DNA of 36,693 nt from Thermoprotei archaeon (GTDB lineage Archaea; Thermoproteota; Thermoprotei; QMSL01; B3-G16). Under the pieces are notes generated by a model that was not told the DNA's origin, made no database searches, and saw only the letters and a program-made list of their open reading frames with translations. Positions 18,490 through 27,087 of the stretch are shown here, in pieces. The position numbers and the translations under genes were made by a program. Location: positions 1-36,693 of the forward strand of contig JAGGXX010000042.1 of NCBI GenBank assembly GCA_021162845.1. The letters run 5' to 3'. The first letter of the stretch is position 1; the number at the start of each line of letters is the position of its first letter.

Positions 18490-19806
18490 CTATAGCCGGA
18501 ATCTGCCCTTAGCTACGCCGGCTTCCTCCCTCTCAGGGATCGTTAATTCGAACAACTTCCTTATGAGTTCTTCCTCCTCAGGGCTTAGCGTCTTCTTCCT
18601 GCGAGCCATCATCCTTCTCTGTACCTCTATTGCGCTCTCCAAGTAGAACTCCACGGGGTCCGCTCCGAGGCTTTTAGCCCATAGGGTAAAGGAAGGTACG
18701 TCCTGCGTGACTATACCATGAACGTGAGATGATATGCCTATCTTCTTCCCCGTGTATATCAGCACCCCTATGGAGGTCTTAGCCATATCTCCTATGGTGC
18801 AACCGACCTTTAATAATCCCGTATCCATGGGCTTACCCCTTACCGTAACCTTCACCGTGCCGTAAGTGTTCTTTAAATCACTATTAGTGGTTCCAGCCCC
18901 GAGGTTCACCCATTCCCCTACATAGGCATGGCCGATAAACCCGTAGTGGTACTTATTGGTATATCCGTGTATTACGCTCTCCTCTAACTCCCCGCCGACC
19001 CTGCATACAGGACCTACGTTACTACCCTCCCTGATTTGGGCTCCGCCTATCACTATCGTATCCTCCCCTATGTACGTTGGTCCCTCAATTCTGGCTCCAG
19101 CCTGTATATAGACGTTCTTATCAATGAATACCGGTCCGGCCTTGACGTTAAATACCACATAGGGTTCTATCTCAACGCCTTCTGAGACGAAGACCAGCTT
19201 TTCGTCCCCTATCACGGATACATTACTCGGTAGCCCTCTACTCTCCCCGCCTTTTACCCGCTCAAGCAGGTCCTCCTTTAATATCTCAGTGTTCTCAATC
19301 ACCAGCTCCCAAGGATACTTGAAGAGCTTAAAGCCGCTTACCTCAGCTACCTTGTCCTCCTTCCTCAGCTTGTTCACCAGTTCAGTGAAACTAAGGTTTC
19401 CTATGCTCTCCTTTAAATCCTCGTATGTCCTCTCCTTTATCCTGGCCGCTACCAACTCGCCATTCTGTACGAGGGCACCCTCTTCCCCTAACCTCCTCAG
19501 TATCTGTCCTCCTCCTTCCTTATCCAGGACAAGCCTACCATTAACCATCAGGAGCTCGTCATCTACCCTTTCATACTCGTTAACTAAGCACTCAGGGTTC
19601 CTCTTCCGTAGGACCTTAGTTAAGTAATCGCGGGATAGCAGTAGGATCTTGGTGACATCTAGACCTGCTCCCCTCAGCGATTCCATTATCCTCTCCCTCA
19701 ATGTATACATGCCGCACCTGAGGTCATATACGGGCCTAGTGTAGGTCAACGGGAGGAAGTCTTGGTGTGCCTCATCCTCGAATATACACAGTATCAAGGC
19801 CCTCAC
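18490..19806 (-). CDS. GlmU-like sugar-1-phosphate nucleotidylyltransferase/acetyltransferase
   Basis: The N-terminal motif LPLTYTRPVYDLRCGMYTLR is the signature of the alternative GlmU family found in archaea and Bacteroidetes (TIGR03991-type), which has a degenerate nucleotidyltransferase-like N-terminal half. From about residue 215 there is a left-handed beta-helix with hexapeptide repeats, including GHAYVGEWVNLGAGTTNSD, as in sugar-phosphate acetyltransferases. The likely product is UDP-GlcNAc or a related nucleotide sugar made from an amino-sugar phosphate. I place the start at GTG 19806 rather than further upstream: the GTG overlaps the TGA stop of the SIS-domain gene (GTGA), and the protein then begins with ALILCIFEDEAHQDFLPLTY, right where the family begins. 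A longer frame reaching 19962 exists but would overlap the upstream gene by 160 bases. Length is 438 residues. Confidence 0.85.
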   Translation of the reverse strand: MRALILCIFEDEAHQDFLPLTYTRPVYDLRCGMYTLRERIMESLRGAGLDVTKILLLSRDYLTKVLRKRNPECLVNEYERVDDELLMVNGRLVLDKEGGGQILRRLGEEGALVQNGELVAARIKERTYEDLKESIGNLSFTELVNKLRKEDKVAEVSGFKLFKYPWELVIENTEILKEDLLERVKGGESRGLPSNVSVIGDEKLVFVSEGVEIEPYVVFNVKAGPVFIDKNVYIQAGARIEGPTYIGEDTIVIGGAQIREGSNVGPVCRVGGELEESVIHGYTNKYHYGFIGHAYVGEWVNLGAGTTNSDLKNTYGTVKVTVRGKPMDTGLLKVGCTIGDMAKTSIGVLIYTGKKIGISSHVHGIVTQDVPSFTLWAKSLGADPVEFYLESAIEVQRRMMARRKKTLSPEEEELIRKLFELTIPEREEAGVAKGRFRL

Positions 19807-20882
19807 CCTAGCTTCACTACTTTCGTTAATCTCCTGGGTTGATCGGGATTCAGGCCCTTGGCTATCGCCACGTAATATGTCAATAGCTGACAGGGGACTA
19901 CATAGACCAGTGATGCGAACAACGGCGTTATGGTTGGTACGCGTAGTATGAAGTCGGAACATTCCTTAGGGGCATCATCTCCGTCTTCGGCTATAGCGAT
20001 GACGGTAGCTCCTGCCTCATGCGTTTCGACTATGACTTTATGGAACGCCTGATGGGCTTCTTTTCTCTTCCTCGGCGGGTATAGGGCTAGGATGAGGGAT
20101 GAGCTATCGACTAAGCTTATGGGGCCGTGTCTGAACTCAGGTGCGGGGAACGCCTCGCTATGTATGAGGCATCCCTCCTTTAGCTTAAGAGCCGCCTCTA
20201 AAGCAGTAGGATATGTTACATCGGAGCCTAACACGTAAGCGTCAGCGAATGGTCTAACATACTTCGCTAGCCTTTTTACCTCCTCCTCGCTCTTGAGGGC
20301 TCCTCGTACAAGGTCACCAGCATTCTTTATCTCATTCAAAAGTCCACCGACATCAGCTCCCATCCTCTGAGCTAGCGCTACGCAAAAGCCGTATAACGCA
20401 GTAAGCTGTGCCACGTAAGTCTTAGTAGCTACGACGGCCTTCTCCTCCCCAGCCCTCGTAATGAGTTTATACCTCGACTCCCTAGCTAGGCTGCTCTCGG
20501 GGAAGTTAGTAACGCCGAGTACCTCAGCCCCATACTCCTTAGCCTTCCTCACGGCCCTCAGCGTATCGCTGCTCTCCCCACTCTGGCTAATCGCGATCAA
20601 GAGGCTTCTCCTTCCCTTTAAGACGTTTGAAGCAGTATGGACTAGTTCCACCGCATGAAATGGAATGAAGGGAAGTCCTAATAGCCCGTAAAAGGCGTAG
20701 GAGGCGGCTATCCCTGCGTGAAGACTGGTCCCAGCTCCAGTTACGACATATAAGTCATATTTAGCCTTTGAAACTTCTTCAGCCGTTTTAGCTATCTCAT
20801 CGAAGGCCCCTATGGTCCTGCTAGCGGCCTCAGCATCCTCATGTATCTCCTTTATGGTAAAGTGCTCCCTTGCTTCCGTCAT
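19803..20882 (-). CDS. SIS-domain amino-sugar phosphate isomerase/deaminase (GlmS C-half/GlmD-like)
   Basis: This 359-residue protein has two SIS domains as in the isomerase half of glucosamine-6-phosphate synthase: GAGTSLHA near residue 50, ISQSGESSDT near 98, and EGCLIHSEAFPAPEFRHGP near 236. The tail reads LNPDQPRRLTKVV, which matches the GlmS C-terminus. The glutamine amidotransferase half of GlmS is absent, as in archaeal GlmD, a glucosamine-6-phosphate deaminase known from Thermococcus. The protein might run as a deaminase in amino-sugar breakdown or as an ammonia-using synthase. Translational coupling to the GlmU-like gene (GTGA overlap) points to the same pathway. The start ATG 20882 follows a TATA element at about 20913-20929. 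Confidence 0.88.
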   Translation of the reverse strand: MTEAREHFTIKEIHEDAEAASRTIGAFDEIAKTAEEVSKAKYDLYVVTGAGTSLHAGIAASYAFYGLLGLPFIPFHAVELVHTASNVLKGRRSLLIAISQSGESSDTLRAVRKAKEYGAEVLGVTNFPESSLARESRYKLITRAGEEKAVVATKTYVAQLTALYGFCVALAQRMGADVGGLLNEIKNAGDLVRGALKSEEEVKRLAKYVRPFADAYVLGSDVTYPTALEAALKLKEGCLIHSEAFPAPEFRHGPISLVDSSSLILALYPPRKRKEAHQAFHKVIVETHEAGATVIAIAEDGDDAPKECSDFILRVPTITPLFASLVYVVPCQLLTYYVAIAKGLNPDQPRRLTKVVKLG

Positions 20883-21318
20883 AAGTCATCAAAAAGTATC
20901 TTTTCAAGGCGAACTTATTTAAGTATTCCCGCTTAGGGTCTTGTTCTCAGTCATAATCCCCGTAACTACATGGAATCCCCTGTCCATGATGTAAAGGCCC
21001 TCTTCTATCCCTCTAAATGACATCGCCGAGGGTAAGAGCGTGCCACTAAAAGCATCATCATTCCCTGCATAAAAATACCCTAAGGCTCATTCCATTTAGA
21101 AGACGAGTATTATGCGATAACTGAAGCGCATTCAGAAGTACGTATTACGCTTATTTCATGAGATATCCTTATCTATACTCTTAATTGATCCAACATTACT
21201 ATTACCCTAAGTTATGAATTTGAGAGTTGCTGTGTTATTGAATGTATGCGCTAACTTTATTAAATAGCTCTACGCTATGCTAGTGGATCTGGTAACAAAG
21301 AAGCGAGGTGATGTATTC
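20883..21318. other. Intergenic region with a promoter for the SIS-domain gene and a possible gene fragment
   Basis: On the minus strand GGAATACTTAAATAAGT (about 20913-20929) looks like a BRE/TATA placing a transcript start near 20895, just ahead of ATG 20882. An open stretch of 55 codons lies on the minus strand at 20919-21086, ending in TAA. Its residues look protein-like (GYFYAGNDDAFSGTLLPSAM and MSFRGIEEGLYIMDRGFHVV) but I do not recognise them. It has no ribosome-binding site and TGA closes the frame upstream, so it is more likely a remnant than a gene. The right part, including TTTATTAAAT near 21257-21266, fits a promoter for the regulator starting at 21319. Confidence 0.45.
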
Positions 21319-21669
21319 ATGCAGGCGAACGAAGAGGGAGTCCTCGTGGTAACAGGAGATGAAATAGCTAAGGTAGCATCAGCGCTTTCATCCCCAGTGA
21401 GATTGAACATACTCAAGATGGTCGCGGAAAACACTAAAGTCGATATAGACGCCCTTGCCAAAAAACTCGGGAAAAGTAAAGCGAACATAAGTACTCAGGT
21501 CAGGATATTAGAAGAGGCTGGGCTTATTAAAAGTACGTATGCTCCCGGCAAACGAGGAGTAAAGAAGCTATGCATGAGTAATATCAAGGAGATACGCCTA
21601 CTAATAGAGGACTCTCATATCGAGGCCCAGATGGCTGTAGCATCACCTCAGGGCCAAGCTAGTGAATAA
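21319..21669 (+). CDS. ArsR-type winged-helix transcriptional regulator
   Basis: This 116-residue protein has a winged helix-turn-helix: LSSPVRLNILKMV, then VDIDALAKKLGKSKANISTQ (recognition region), then EEAGLIKSTYAPGKRGVKKL (wing). I choose ATG 21319 because GAGGTG lies at 21305-21310, 8 bases upstream. An in-frame ATG at 21277 lacks a ribosome-binding site, and a TATA-like TTTATTAAAT sits so close to it that the transcript would begin downstream of it. No Cys-rich metal site of the classical ArsR sensors is present, so the ligand is unknown. It faces away from the SIS/GlmU operon and ends convergently with the GH78 gene, so either could be a target, with autoregulation also possible. Confidence 0.85.
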   Translation: MQANEEGVLVVTGDEIAKVASALSSPVRLNILKMVAENTKVDIDALAKKLGKSKANISTQVRILEEAGLIKSTYAPGKRGVKKLCMSNIKEIRLLIEDSHIEAQMAVASPQGQASE

Positions 21670-21728
21670 AACCTTAAAAGGGAAGATTACCGAAAATGCT
21701 TAAAACTCATACCCAGAGATCTAGGATT

Positions 21729-21741
21729 CTTTTTATTTATT
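21729..21741 (+). terminator. T-run after the regulator gene
   Basis: CTTTTTATTTATT about 60 bases past the stop of the gene ending at 21669 is a typical archaeal T-rich termination signal. On the opposite strand the A-rich stretch at about 21855-21868 would serve the GH78 gene that ends at 21883. Confidence 0.35.
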
Positions 21742-21882
21742 GTCATATTCTGTAGGGTTTCAAAGAATTAATGTTCGAAATTGCTCCTTAACGAGCGATA
21801 TTAGTCCTCATTTTTACGAGATATTACGTCTCTAACTTCGTTACTTGACCATATCTTAAAGAAGTAAAAAGGAAACTTTGAC

Positions 21883-24792
21883 TTAGGGCCGTGACTCGGC
21901 TACTATTTCAGCGCCCTTGTCCAGTTGCAAGAACCATAATCCGTCCTTCAGATCCTTCGATAGTAGGCCCTTTCCCCTTACCATCAGATTAGGATGCTCG
22001 TCAGCGGGTATCGGCCATACTACTTCTCCCTCGACATCCTTGGGAAGCCTTATGCTTAGCTTAAATTTACCCTCATCGTTCCTCTCCCATGCCACGTAGA
22101 TATCGCCTAAGGGCGTCGGTACGCGTCCTCTCGCCCTCCTTAGATCACATATCTTGGGCTCTATTCTCGCCCTCCTGAATCCAGGCTTCGCCGGTCTAAC
22201 CCCCAATATGAGTGTCGAAAGGAAGTACGTCGGTGCCGAGGACCATCCATGGCAGTAGCTCCTGGTCCATATATCCTTCATCCATCCTGGAAAGGTCTCC
22301 CAGAACGTAGTGGCCCCCCTATCGAGCATGAACCCCCAGTATCTACGTATATAGTCGATTATGCGCTTATGCTCCCCCATCTTCTCCAATGCCTCAAGGA
22401 TGAAGAAGAGGACGAAGGGGCTTCCCGGTCTAACCCAGTCCTCGGGTGGATCTAAGATCTTCTTCCTGATGACCTGTTCCCTCTCCGGGGTCACGCAATC
22501 ACAAAGGTACACAACGGCATTCGTCTGAACGCTTATGACCTTAGATCTAGTGCCATCCGCGTGTATGGAGTCTATATAAGCCTGCGCTCCTTCATCCCAT
22601 AGATGTTCGTTAATCGCCTCCTTGACCTTCTTACTTAGCTTCAGGAAATGTTGAGCATCATCCTTATAGCCGAGCGCTAAAGCCATGTTAGCAGCCCTTC
22701 TAAGGGCTTCCACAAGCCACGCATTCAGATGCGTGACGATCCCTGAGCTGGGCGTATCCATGGGAGCCCAGTCCAACATGTTCCAGGCCGTTATCTCCAG
22801 TAGGCCCTTTTCATTAAGGTATCCCTCGAGGTTCCTACAGGTCTTAGCTACCGCCGGATATATCTCCTCTAAGAAACGAACATCCCCCGTGTACATATAA
22901 TATTCCTCACACGCTAGGATCCAGAGTAGGCTCCACGTGGTCAGTATGTTCCGCCAACCACTGGGTACCTGTGACTCCGGCAGAGGCGATCTATGGAGGG
23001 AATCCGCGGCCAGCTTCCAGCACCTTCGGGCTAGCTTATAATCACCGAAGGCCACATAAGCCACCAACGCCTCGTTCCTAGCATCGCCAACCCAGAACGT
23101 CTGTTCATAAGCTGGACAGTCCATGAACGTATCATCCATACATAGCCTCACGGTATACGCGCCTACGCGCCATGCCTCATTCAGCAGGTAGTCCGAGCAT
23201 GAGAATCGTCCTCTAGCCATGACGGGATGTGTGCTAATCAGGCAAGATATCCCCCTTATCTTGACGGGTTTTTTGAAGTTCCTGAAGGTTAGGGTAGCGT
23301 ACCTGAAGCCCCGCTTCACTATTGAGAGATATCGTTGAAGGCCCTTCCTCGTGATATGACGGAGGACGTTATTCAACCCCTTCGTATACTGTATGCGCCC
23401 CTCGGGCATTGCCTCGAAGAAATTCCAGTCCAGGATCACGCCTTCCTCGGCTTCGACTTCGAAGTCTATGAATCCGTAAACCTCCTTTCCGAAGTCTATG
23501 AGAAGCTCGACATCGCCTTCAGGTGACGGATATACGATGACAGGTTCGCCGCTTGACGAACATATCGCATGCGTGTTCTCCACCTTAACTTCACTAGATA
23601 GCTCTTCCCGATAGGCAGTCAGAGCGAACACGTCCAAGTATTCGTATCTCTCCGGTATGCCCTTTATGTATCCCTCGTACTCCCTTAAGTCCTCCTCTTT
23701 CCCCGCCTTCAATATGGCCTGGAAGTGCAGGTCCTCCTTTGAATCAAATGGGCCGAAGACAGCATATCTGAACCCCTTTAGGAGGGGAGCACGGAAGCTC
23801 AATTGGTCATCGCTTAGTAGGATGGCAGAGAAGACCCAATCATGATATTCCCCGGTGATATCCATGAGAACCAAGTTCTCCCCTTCCCTTAGATCGAGTA
23901 CTACGTAGTTATCCTCCACGCGAGCCCTCTTGCCGTTAACCCTTATGCCTTCTGGCTTAGGGGTCACGGTGAACCAGGGGCCATGGGTGAACAGGAGCTT
24001 AGCCTTAGTAGGCTTATCCGCTTTCACAATGGTCGCTAGTACAGCCGTGAAACCAGCTGGATTAGCGTCCAGCTTACCGGGTAGGAGTATGGGCCTCAGG
24101 TCCAAGCATATCGTGTACGGAGGAGGCCTTACGGCCTTAGCCCACTCCAAGTTCACGGGGAGCTTAGGCTCACGCGTCGGTAATGGAATCTCCCTCTCTT
24201 CCATCTCAGTCCAGGGCTCTGTTCCTACGGGACCTACGATTACGGCTCGTTCCCATTCACTATCATCAAATCCCACATCGTTCCAACCTAAGGGCTCAAG
24301 CCTTGCGTCATAGGCCTCAACCCAGCCTTGCTGACAGCTCACCCTCGGGACCCTTCGGATGTACGCGACTGCCTCCTTGACCTTCCATGTATCATCGGTA
24401 CCCACGACGAGGCTATCTCCGTTCGCTAGCGTTATGTTTAGCTGGCATAGAAGGCCTCCGCGACCTTCCACGTATTTAAACGTGGAGATCCCAGCATGGT
24501 GCACGAGAACTGCTATGACATTCCTCCCAGATCTGAGATAGCCCGTAACATCATATACGTCGTAGCTCTTCCTGAAGGGCCAGCTCCTGGCGGGTCCTTC
24601 CCCTATCCTTCGACCATTAATGTACAGGACGTAACTCGTATCAGCGGTTATCCGCAATAAGCCCTTCTCTACGGAGTCAGGTATATCGAAGGACTTACGG
24701 AAGTAGAGGTAATAGTTGTAAGGCCTCTCCTCACCCTTTATCCATATCCATTTCGCAATCCAATCTCCGGCCATAATACTCCCAGACATCAT
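21883..24792 (-). CDS. GH78-like alpha-L-rhamnosidase
   Basis: This 969-residue protein has the layout of bacterial-type GH78 alpha-L-rhamnosidases: an N-terminal jelly-roll domain (AKWIWIKGEERPYNYYLYF at about 12-30 and ADTSYVLYINGRRIGEGPAR at about 49-68), further beta domains to about 470, an (alpha/alpha)6 barrel (about 525-880), and a C-terminal beta domain. The acid motif is DTFMDCPAYEQTFWVGDARN near residue 553, and the second carboxylate would be Glu in GATTFWETFPG near 830. Both match the family pattern in which a glutamate pair performs inverting hydrolysis of terminal alpha-L-rhamnose. No signal peptide is visible, so the enzyme is probably cytoplasmic. Three in-frame Met codons fall in the first seven residues, and the third gives MAGDWIAKWIW. 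It forms part of a wider glycan-degradation block with the beta-mannosidase at 12191, although it is transcribed separately. Confidence 0.85.
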   Translation of the reverse strand: MMSGSIMAGDWIAKWIWIKGEERPYNYYLYFRKSFDIPDSVEKGLLRITADTSYVLYINGRRIGEGPARSWPFRKSYDVYDVTGYLRSGRNVIAVLVHHAGISTFKYVEGRGGLLCQLNITLANGDSLVVGTDDTWKVKEAVAYIRRVPRVSCQQGWVEAYDARLEPLGWNDVGFDDSEWERAVIVGPVGTEPWTEMEEREIPLPTREPKLPVNLEWAKAVRPPPYTICLDLRPILLPGKLDANPAGFTAVLATIVKADKPTKAKLLFTHGPWFTVTPKPEGIRVNGKRARVEDNYVVLDLREGENLVLMDITGEYHDWVFSAILLSDDQLSFRAPLLKGFRYAVFGPFDSKEDLHFQAILKAGKEEDLREYEGYIKGIPERYEYLDVFALTAYREELSSEVKVENTHAICSSSGEPVIVYPSPEGDVELLIDFGKEVYGFIDFEVEAEEGVILDWNFFEAMPEGRIQYTKGLNNVLRHITRKGLQRYLSIVKRGFRYATLTFRNFKKPVKIRGISCLISTHPVMARGRFSCSDYLLNEAWRVGAYTVRLCMDDTFMDCPAYEQTFWVGDARNEALVAYVAFGDYKLARRCWKLAADSLHRSPLPESQVPSGWRNILTTWSLLWILACEEYYMYTGDVRFLEEIYPAVAKTCRNLEGYLNEKGLLEITAWNMLDWAPMDTPSSGIVTHLNAWLVEALRRAANMALALGYKDDAQHFLKLSKKVKEAINEHLWDEGAQAYIDSIHADGTRSKVISVQTNAVVYLCDCVTPEREQVIRKKILDPPEDWVRPGSPFVLFFILEALEKMGEHKRIIDYIRRYWGFMLDRGATTFWETFPGWMKDIWTRSYCHGWSSAPTYFLSTLILGVRPAKPGFRRARIEPKICDLRRARGRVPTPLGDIYVAWERNDEGKFKLSIRLPKDVEGEVVWPIPADEHPNLMVRGKGLLSKDLKDGLWFLQLDKGAEIVAESRP

Positions 24793-24935
24793 CTTTATGC
24801 CTGAGGCGCATTAAACCTTACAATCATTACCTTAGAGTTAAGCTAAGGCAAAGCGGGATTCGGAAGTGTTAGGTTAATGGAGTCCGTAAGGTCGCCAAAA
24901 TGAAGTAATACTCTCGTTATTAAGCAAGACTTATC

Positions 24936-24964
24936 TACCTAAATTTGACCTATGTATTTAGGTA
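24936..24964. promoter_or_regulatory. Inverted repeat operator just upstream of vapB
   Basis: Perfect 9-bp arms TACCTAAAT (24936-24944) and ATTTAGGTA (24956-24964) are separated by 11 bases. The right arm ends 6 bases before ATG 24971. AbrB-type antitoxins commonly bind such a dyad at their own promoter, so autoregulation of the VapBC operon is the natural inference. Confidence 0.6.
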
Positions 24965-24970
24965 TAACTA

Positions 24971-25231
24971 ATGGTACATCAATTGGTCATAATATCCAAA
25001 GTTGGAAGAAAGGGCGTAGTAGTCCTTCCTAAGGCCATTCGTGAGCTCACTGGTATCCACGAAAGATCGTTAGTCATCATAGAAGCTGATGGAGATAAAG
25101 TAGTTATTAGGCCCCTTCGCGTCGTACGCGCTAAAGCCTCGAAGAAGGCTAGATATGAGTTAGAGAAGTCCTTACGTGAGGATTATGTACTTGAGGAAGA
25201 AAAGGCTGAGAGGCTTGCAAGGCGGGGATAA
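24971..25231 (+). CDS. vapB: AbrB/MazE-type antitoxin (VapB)
   Basis: This 86-residue protein has an N-terminal SpoVT/AbrB swapped-hairpin domain: SKVGRKGVVVLPKAIRELTG followed by ERSLVIIEADGDKVVIRPL. This is the typical DNA-binding fold of VapB antitoxins in archaea. The charged C-terminal half (from about residue 55) should bind and inhibit the PIN toxin. It overlaps the toxin gene, which indicates translational coupling. A 9-bp inverted repeat just upstream of ATG 24971 is a likely operator. Confidence 0.88.
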   Translation: MVHQLVIISKVGRKGVVVLPKAIRELTGIHERSLVIIEADGDKVVIRPLRVVRAKASKKARYELEKSLREDYVLEEEKAERLARRG

Positions 25232-25688
25232 AGGGGCCTACGTAGTCGACACGGGCGTGTTGATAGAATACCTGGACGAATCCTCTCCCCTCGCAAGGAA
25301 GGTAGAGGCGTTATTTGAGGATGCGATAAAAGGAGAAGTCGTGCTTCATACGGTATCATCCGTCATAGCTGAGCTCCTCTACGTAGCCTATCGCTTTTAC
25401 GCGATGATGAAGATACCGGAACCCAATAGACGCGCATACGAGTACCTCGCATGGCTCCAACACTATGTAGGATTAAGAGTCATTAGCCTCGATGATCGAT
25501 TAGCCCTAGAAGTCGGCGAATTGAAGAAAGCGCTTAGAATAGCGCTTACGGACTGTGCGGTCATAGCTTGTGCTCGTAGGATAAACGCTACACCCTTATT
25601 CAGACGTATTGAGAGGGAAATGGAGCCTGTATTAGCTGAACTAAAGAGGCTCGGTGTGGCCTTCTTAGAGCATATTAATCCTCTCTGA
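25215..25688 (+). CDS. vapC: PIN-domain ribonuclease toxin (VapC)
   Basis: This PIN-domain protein carries the acidic residues expected at the active site: Asp11 in AYVVDTGVLIEYLD, Glu in SSVIAELLYVAYR (about residue 54), and Asp in LTDCAVIACARR (about 114). VapC toxins cleave specific RNAs, often tRNA or rRNA, and are neutralised by their VapB partner. I place the start at TTG 25215 because it gives the usual short N-terminus before VVDTGVLIEYL. GTG 25176 and ATG 25182 are in frame and would add a basic extension that merely re-reads the end of vapB. Either way the gene overlaps vapB by at least 17 bases. Length is about 157 residues. Confidence 0.85.
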   Translation: MQGGDKGAYVVDTGVLIEYLDESSPLARKVEALFEDAIKGEVVLHTVSSVIAELLYVAYRFYAMMKIPEPNRRAYEYLAWLQHYVGLRVISLDDRLALEVGELKKALRIALTDCAVIACARRINATPLFRRIEREMEPVLAELKRLGVAFLEHINPL

Positions 25689-25762
25689 AAGATCCCCTCC
25701 TTTAACTTCGGTTTTACTTCGATGAAAGTTCCTATGATCTCGCGAACCACCTTTTAGCTCTG

Positions 25763-26656
25763 ATGATATATGAGCTTGAGATGCGGGAAGAAGTTCTAGA
25801 GTTCTTATGCTGCCCCATATGCAAGGAAGACCTCGAATTACATAAAGTCCTCAAAACTAGGGAGCATGAGATAGCCTCTGGCTTCCTCGCCTGCAGTAAA
25901 TGCGGGCGCCTTTACGAGGTAAAAAACGGTATACCGGACTTACTGCCTCCAGAGTTCATCAAGGGAAGCGATAAGCGCTGGATGATAGCCTACGATAGGT
26001 CAGCTAGGAGCTACTATATCCTCATGCATATCATAATGCCAGCCCTCTCCCTCTGGACGGAGGTTCTAGCAAGATCTGAATGGGTGGCTAGGCTAGGACT
26101 GAGACGAGGGGATATAGCCCTTGACGTCTCTACAGGAACGGGTAGAAACTTACCTTTCCTCCTTAAGCGTGTGGGTCACAAGGGGTTAGTGTTCGGCATG
26201 GACATCTCCAAGGGGATGCTAGCTTATGCGGCTAGGCTTGTAAAAGCTAAAGGGTGGCACAATGTAGAGTTGCAGAGAGCCAATGCAGCTTACCTGCCTT
26301 ACAGGGACAACATGTTCGATGGAGTTCTTCACGTTGGAGGCATAAACACTTTCGAGGACAAGGCCCGGGCACTAGCCGAGATGGTGAGAGTAGCCAAGCC
26401 GAGTGCTAGAGTGGTAATAGTGGACGAGGGGCTTGAACCCGATAAGAGGAAAACACTAATAGGGCGCTTCCTACTTAGGACTAATGCCCTCTATTTCAGC
26501 ATGCCACCTGAAAAGCCATTGCGAGAGCAAGTTGAGGACTTAAAAGTCGAGTGGGGTGTGGTGCCTTGTTGGGCCATGCCTATGTGGCCCTTCTACGTAA
26601 TGGAGGCCCGTAAACCTCTTCGTGAGGCATCAGGCTTCCAACATAGACCTCAATAA
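25763..26656 (+). CDS. Class I SAM-dependent methyltransferase with N-terminal Trm112-like zinc domain
   Basis: Residues 8-60 form a Trm112-like zinc-binding domain with two Cys pairs (LCCPICKEDLEL and LACSKCGRLYEVKNGIPDLL). A Rossmann methyltransferase domain follows, with motif I LDVSTGTGRNLPFL near 114, the acidic residue after strand 2 in GMDISKGML, and the UbiE-like IVDEG near 220. The combination is common in small-molecule methyltransferases of archaea, and the substrate cannot be named. The zinc domain here lies in the same chain rather than in a separate Trm112 subunit. No ribosome-binding site precedes ATG 25763, so the gene may be leaderless or coupled weakly to the VapBC operon 75 bases upstream. 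Confidence 0.85.
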   Translation: MIYELEMREEVLEFLCCPICKEDLELHKVLKTREHEIASGFLACSKCGRLYEVKNGIPDLLPPEFIKGSDKRWMIAYDRSARSYYILMHIIMPALSLWTEVLARSEWVARLGLRRGDIALDVSTGTGRNLPFLLKRVGHKGLVFGMDISKGMLAYAARLVKAKGWHNVELQRANAAYLPYRDNMFDGVLHVGGINTFEDKARALAEMVRVAKPSARVVIVDEGLEPDKRKTLIGRFLLRTNALYFSMPPEKPLREQVEDLKVEWGVVPCWAMPMWPFYVMEARKPLREASGFQHRPQ

Positions 26657-26820
26657 CGTGTAATCATTGATGTAAGCCCTTCATGTGATGGATGTTACCC
26701 TCCTGACCTCGTCTAGAATTTCATCTTTGTTGTTAGTATTATTTGACCGTGATATGAACGATAATTTTATTTTTAGATGAGTGAAAAACTATCTAGTATC
26801 GATAAAATAGGTGCCTTAAA

Positions 26821-27054
26821 GTGAAGCATAAGCTTGAGTCCGAACCCCTCCTACCCTCCCTCATATTACGCTTATCCAGGCGTATTGACGAATTACATGA
26901 GGAGGTGGAGCTCTTACGCATTGAGCTGAACGTCTTTCGTAGCGAAGTGGAAGAATTGCGTAAGGAACTTAAATCCCTCTCCGAGCTCACCTCTAAATTG
27001 CTCTTAGAGCGGAGAAAGCGCGGCCTGTTAAGGTTCCTGTCTAGTAAGAACTAG
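26821..27054 (+). CDS. Small coiled-coil protein of unknown function
   Basis: I do not recognise this 77-residue protein. Residues 15-63 form a continuous amphipathic heptad pattern (RRIDELHEEVELLRIELNVF and SEVEELRKELKSLSELTSKL), followed by a basic tail (ERRKRGLLRF). It is probably an oligomerising or nucleic-acid-contacting helix. The start is GTG 26821 with AGGTG at 26809-26813, a good spacing of 7 bases, and AT-rich DNA lies further upstream near 26759-26775. No neighbour suggests its role. Confidence 0.6.
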   Translation: MKHKLESEPLLPSLILRLSRRIDELHEEVELLRIELNVFRSEVEELRKELKSLSELTSKLLLERRKRGLLRFLSSKN

Positions 27055-27087
27055 ACGACATCTACATTAGCGTGAAGCACATAACCC

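Noticed and set aside
18490-19962. GlmU-like gene starting at 19962
   Set aside because: That start would overlap the SIS gene by 160 bases with residues unlike the family; GTG 19806, overlapping the SIS stop as GTGA, fits both the family N-terminus and gene coupling.
21277-21318. ATG 21277 as the start of the ArsR-type gene
   Set aside because: No ribosome-binding site precedes it and the likely TATA box is too close; ATG 21319 has GAGGTG at good spacing.
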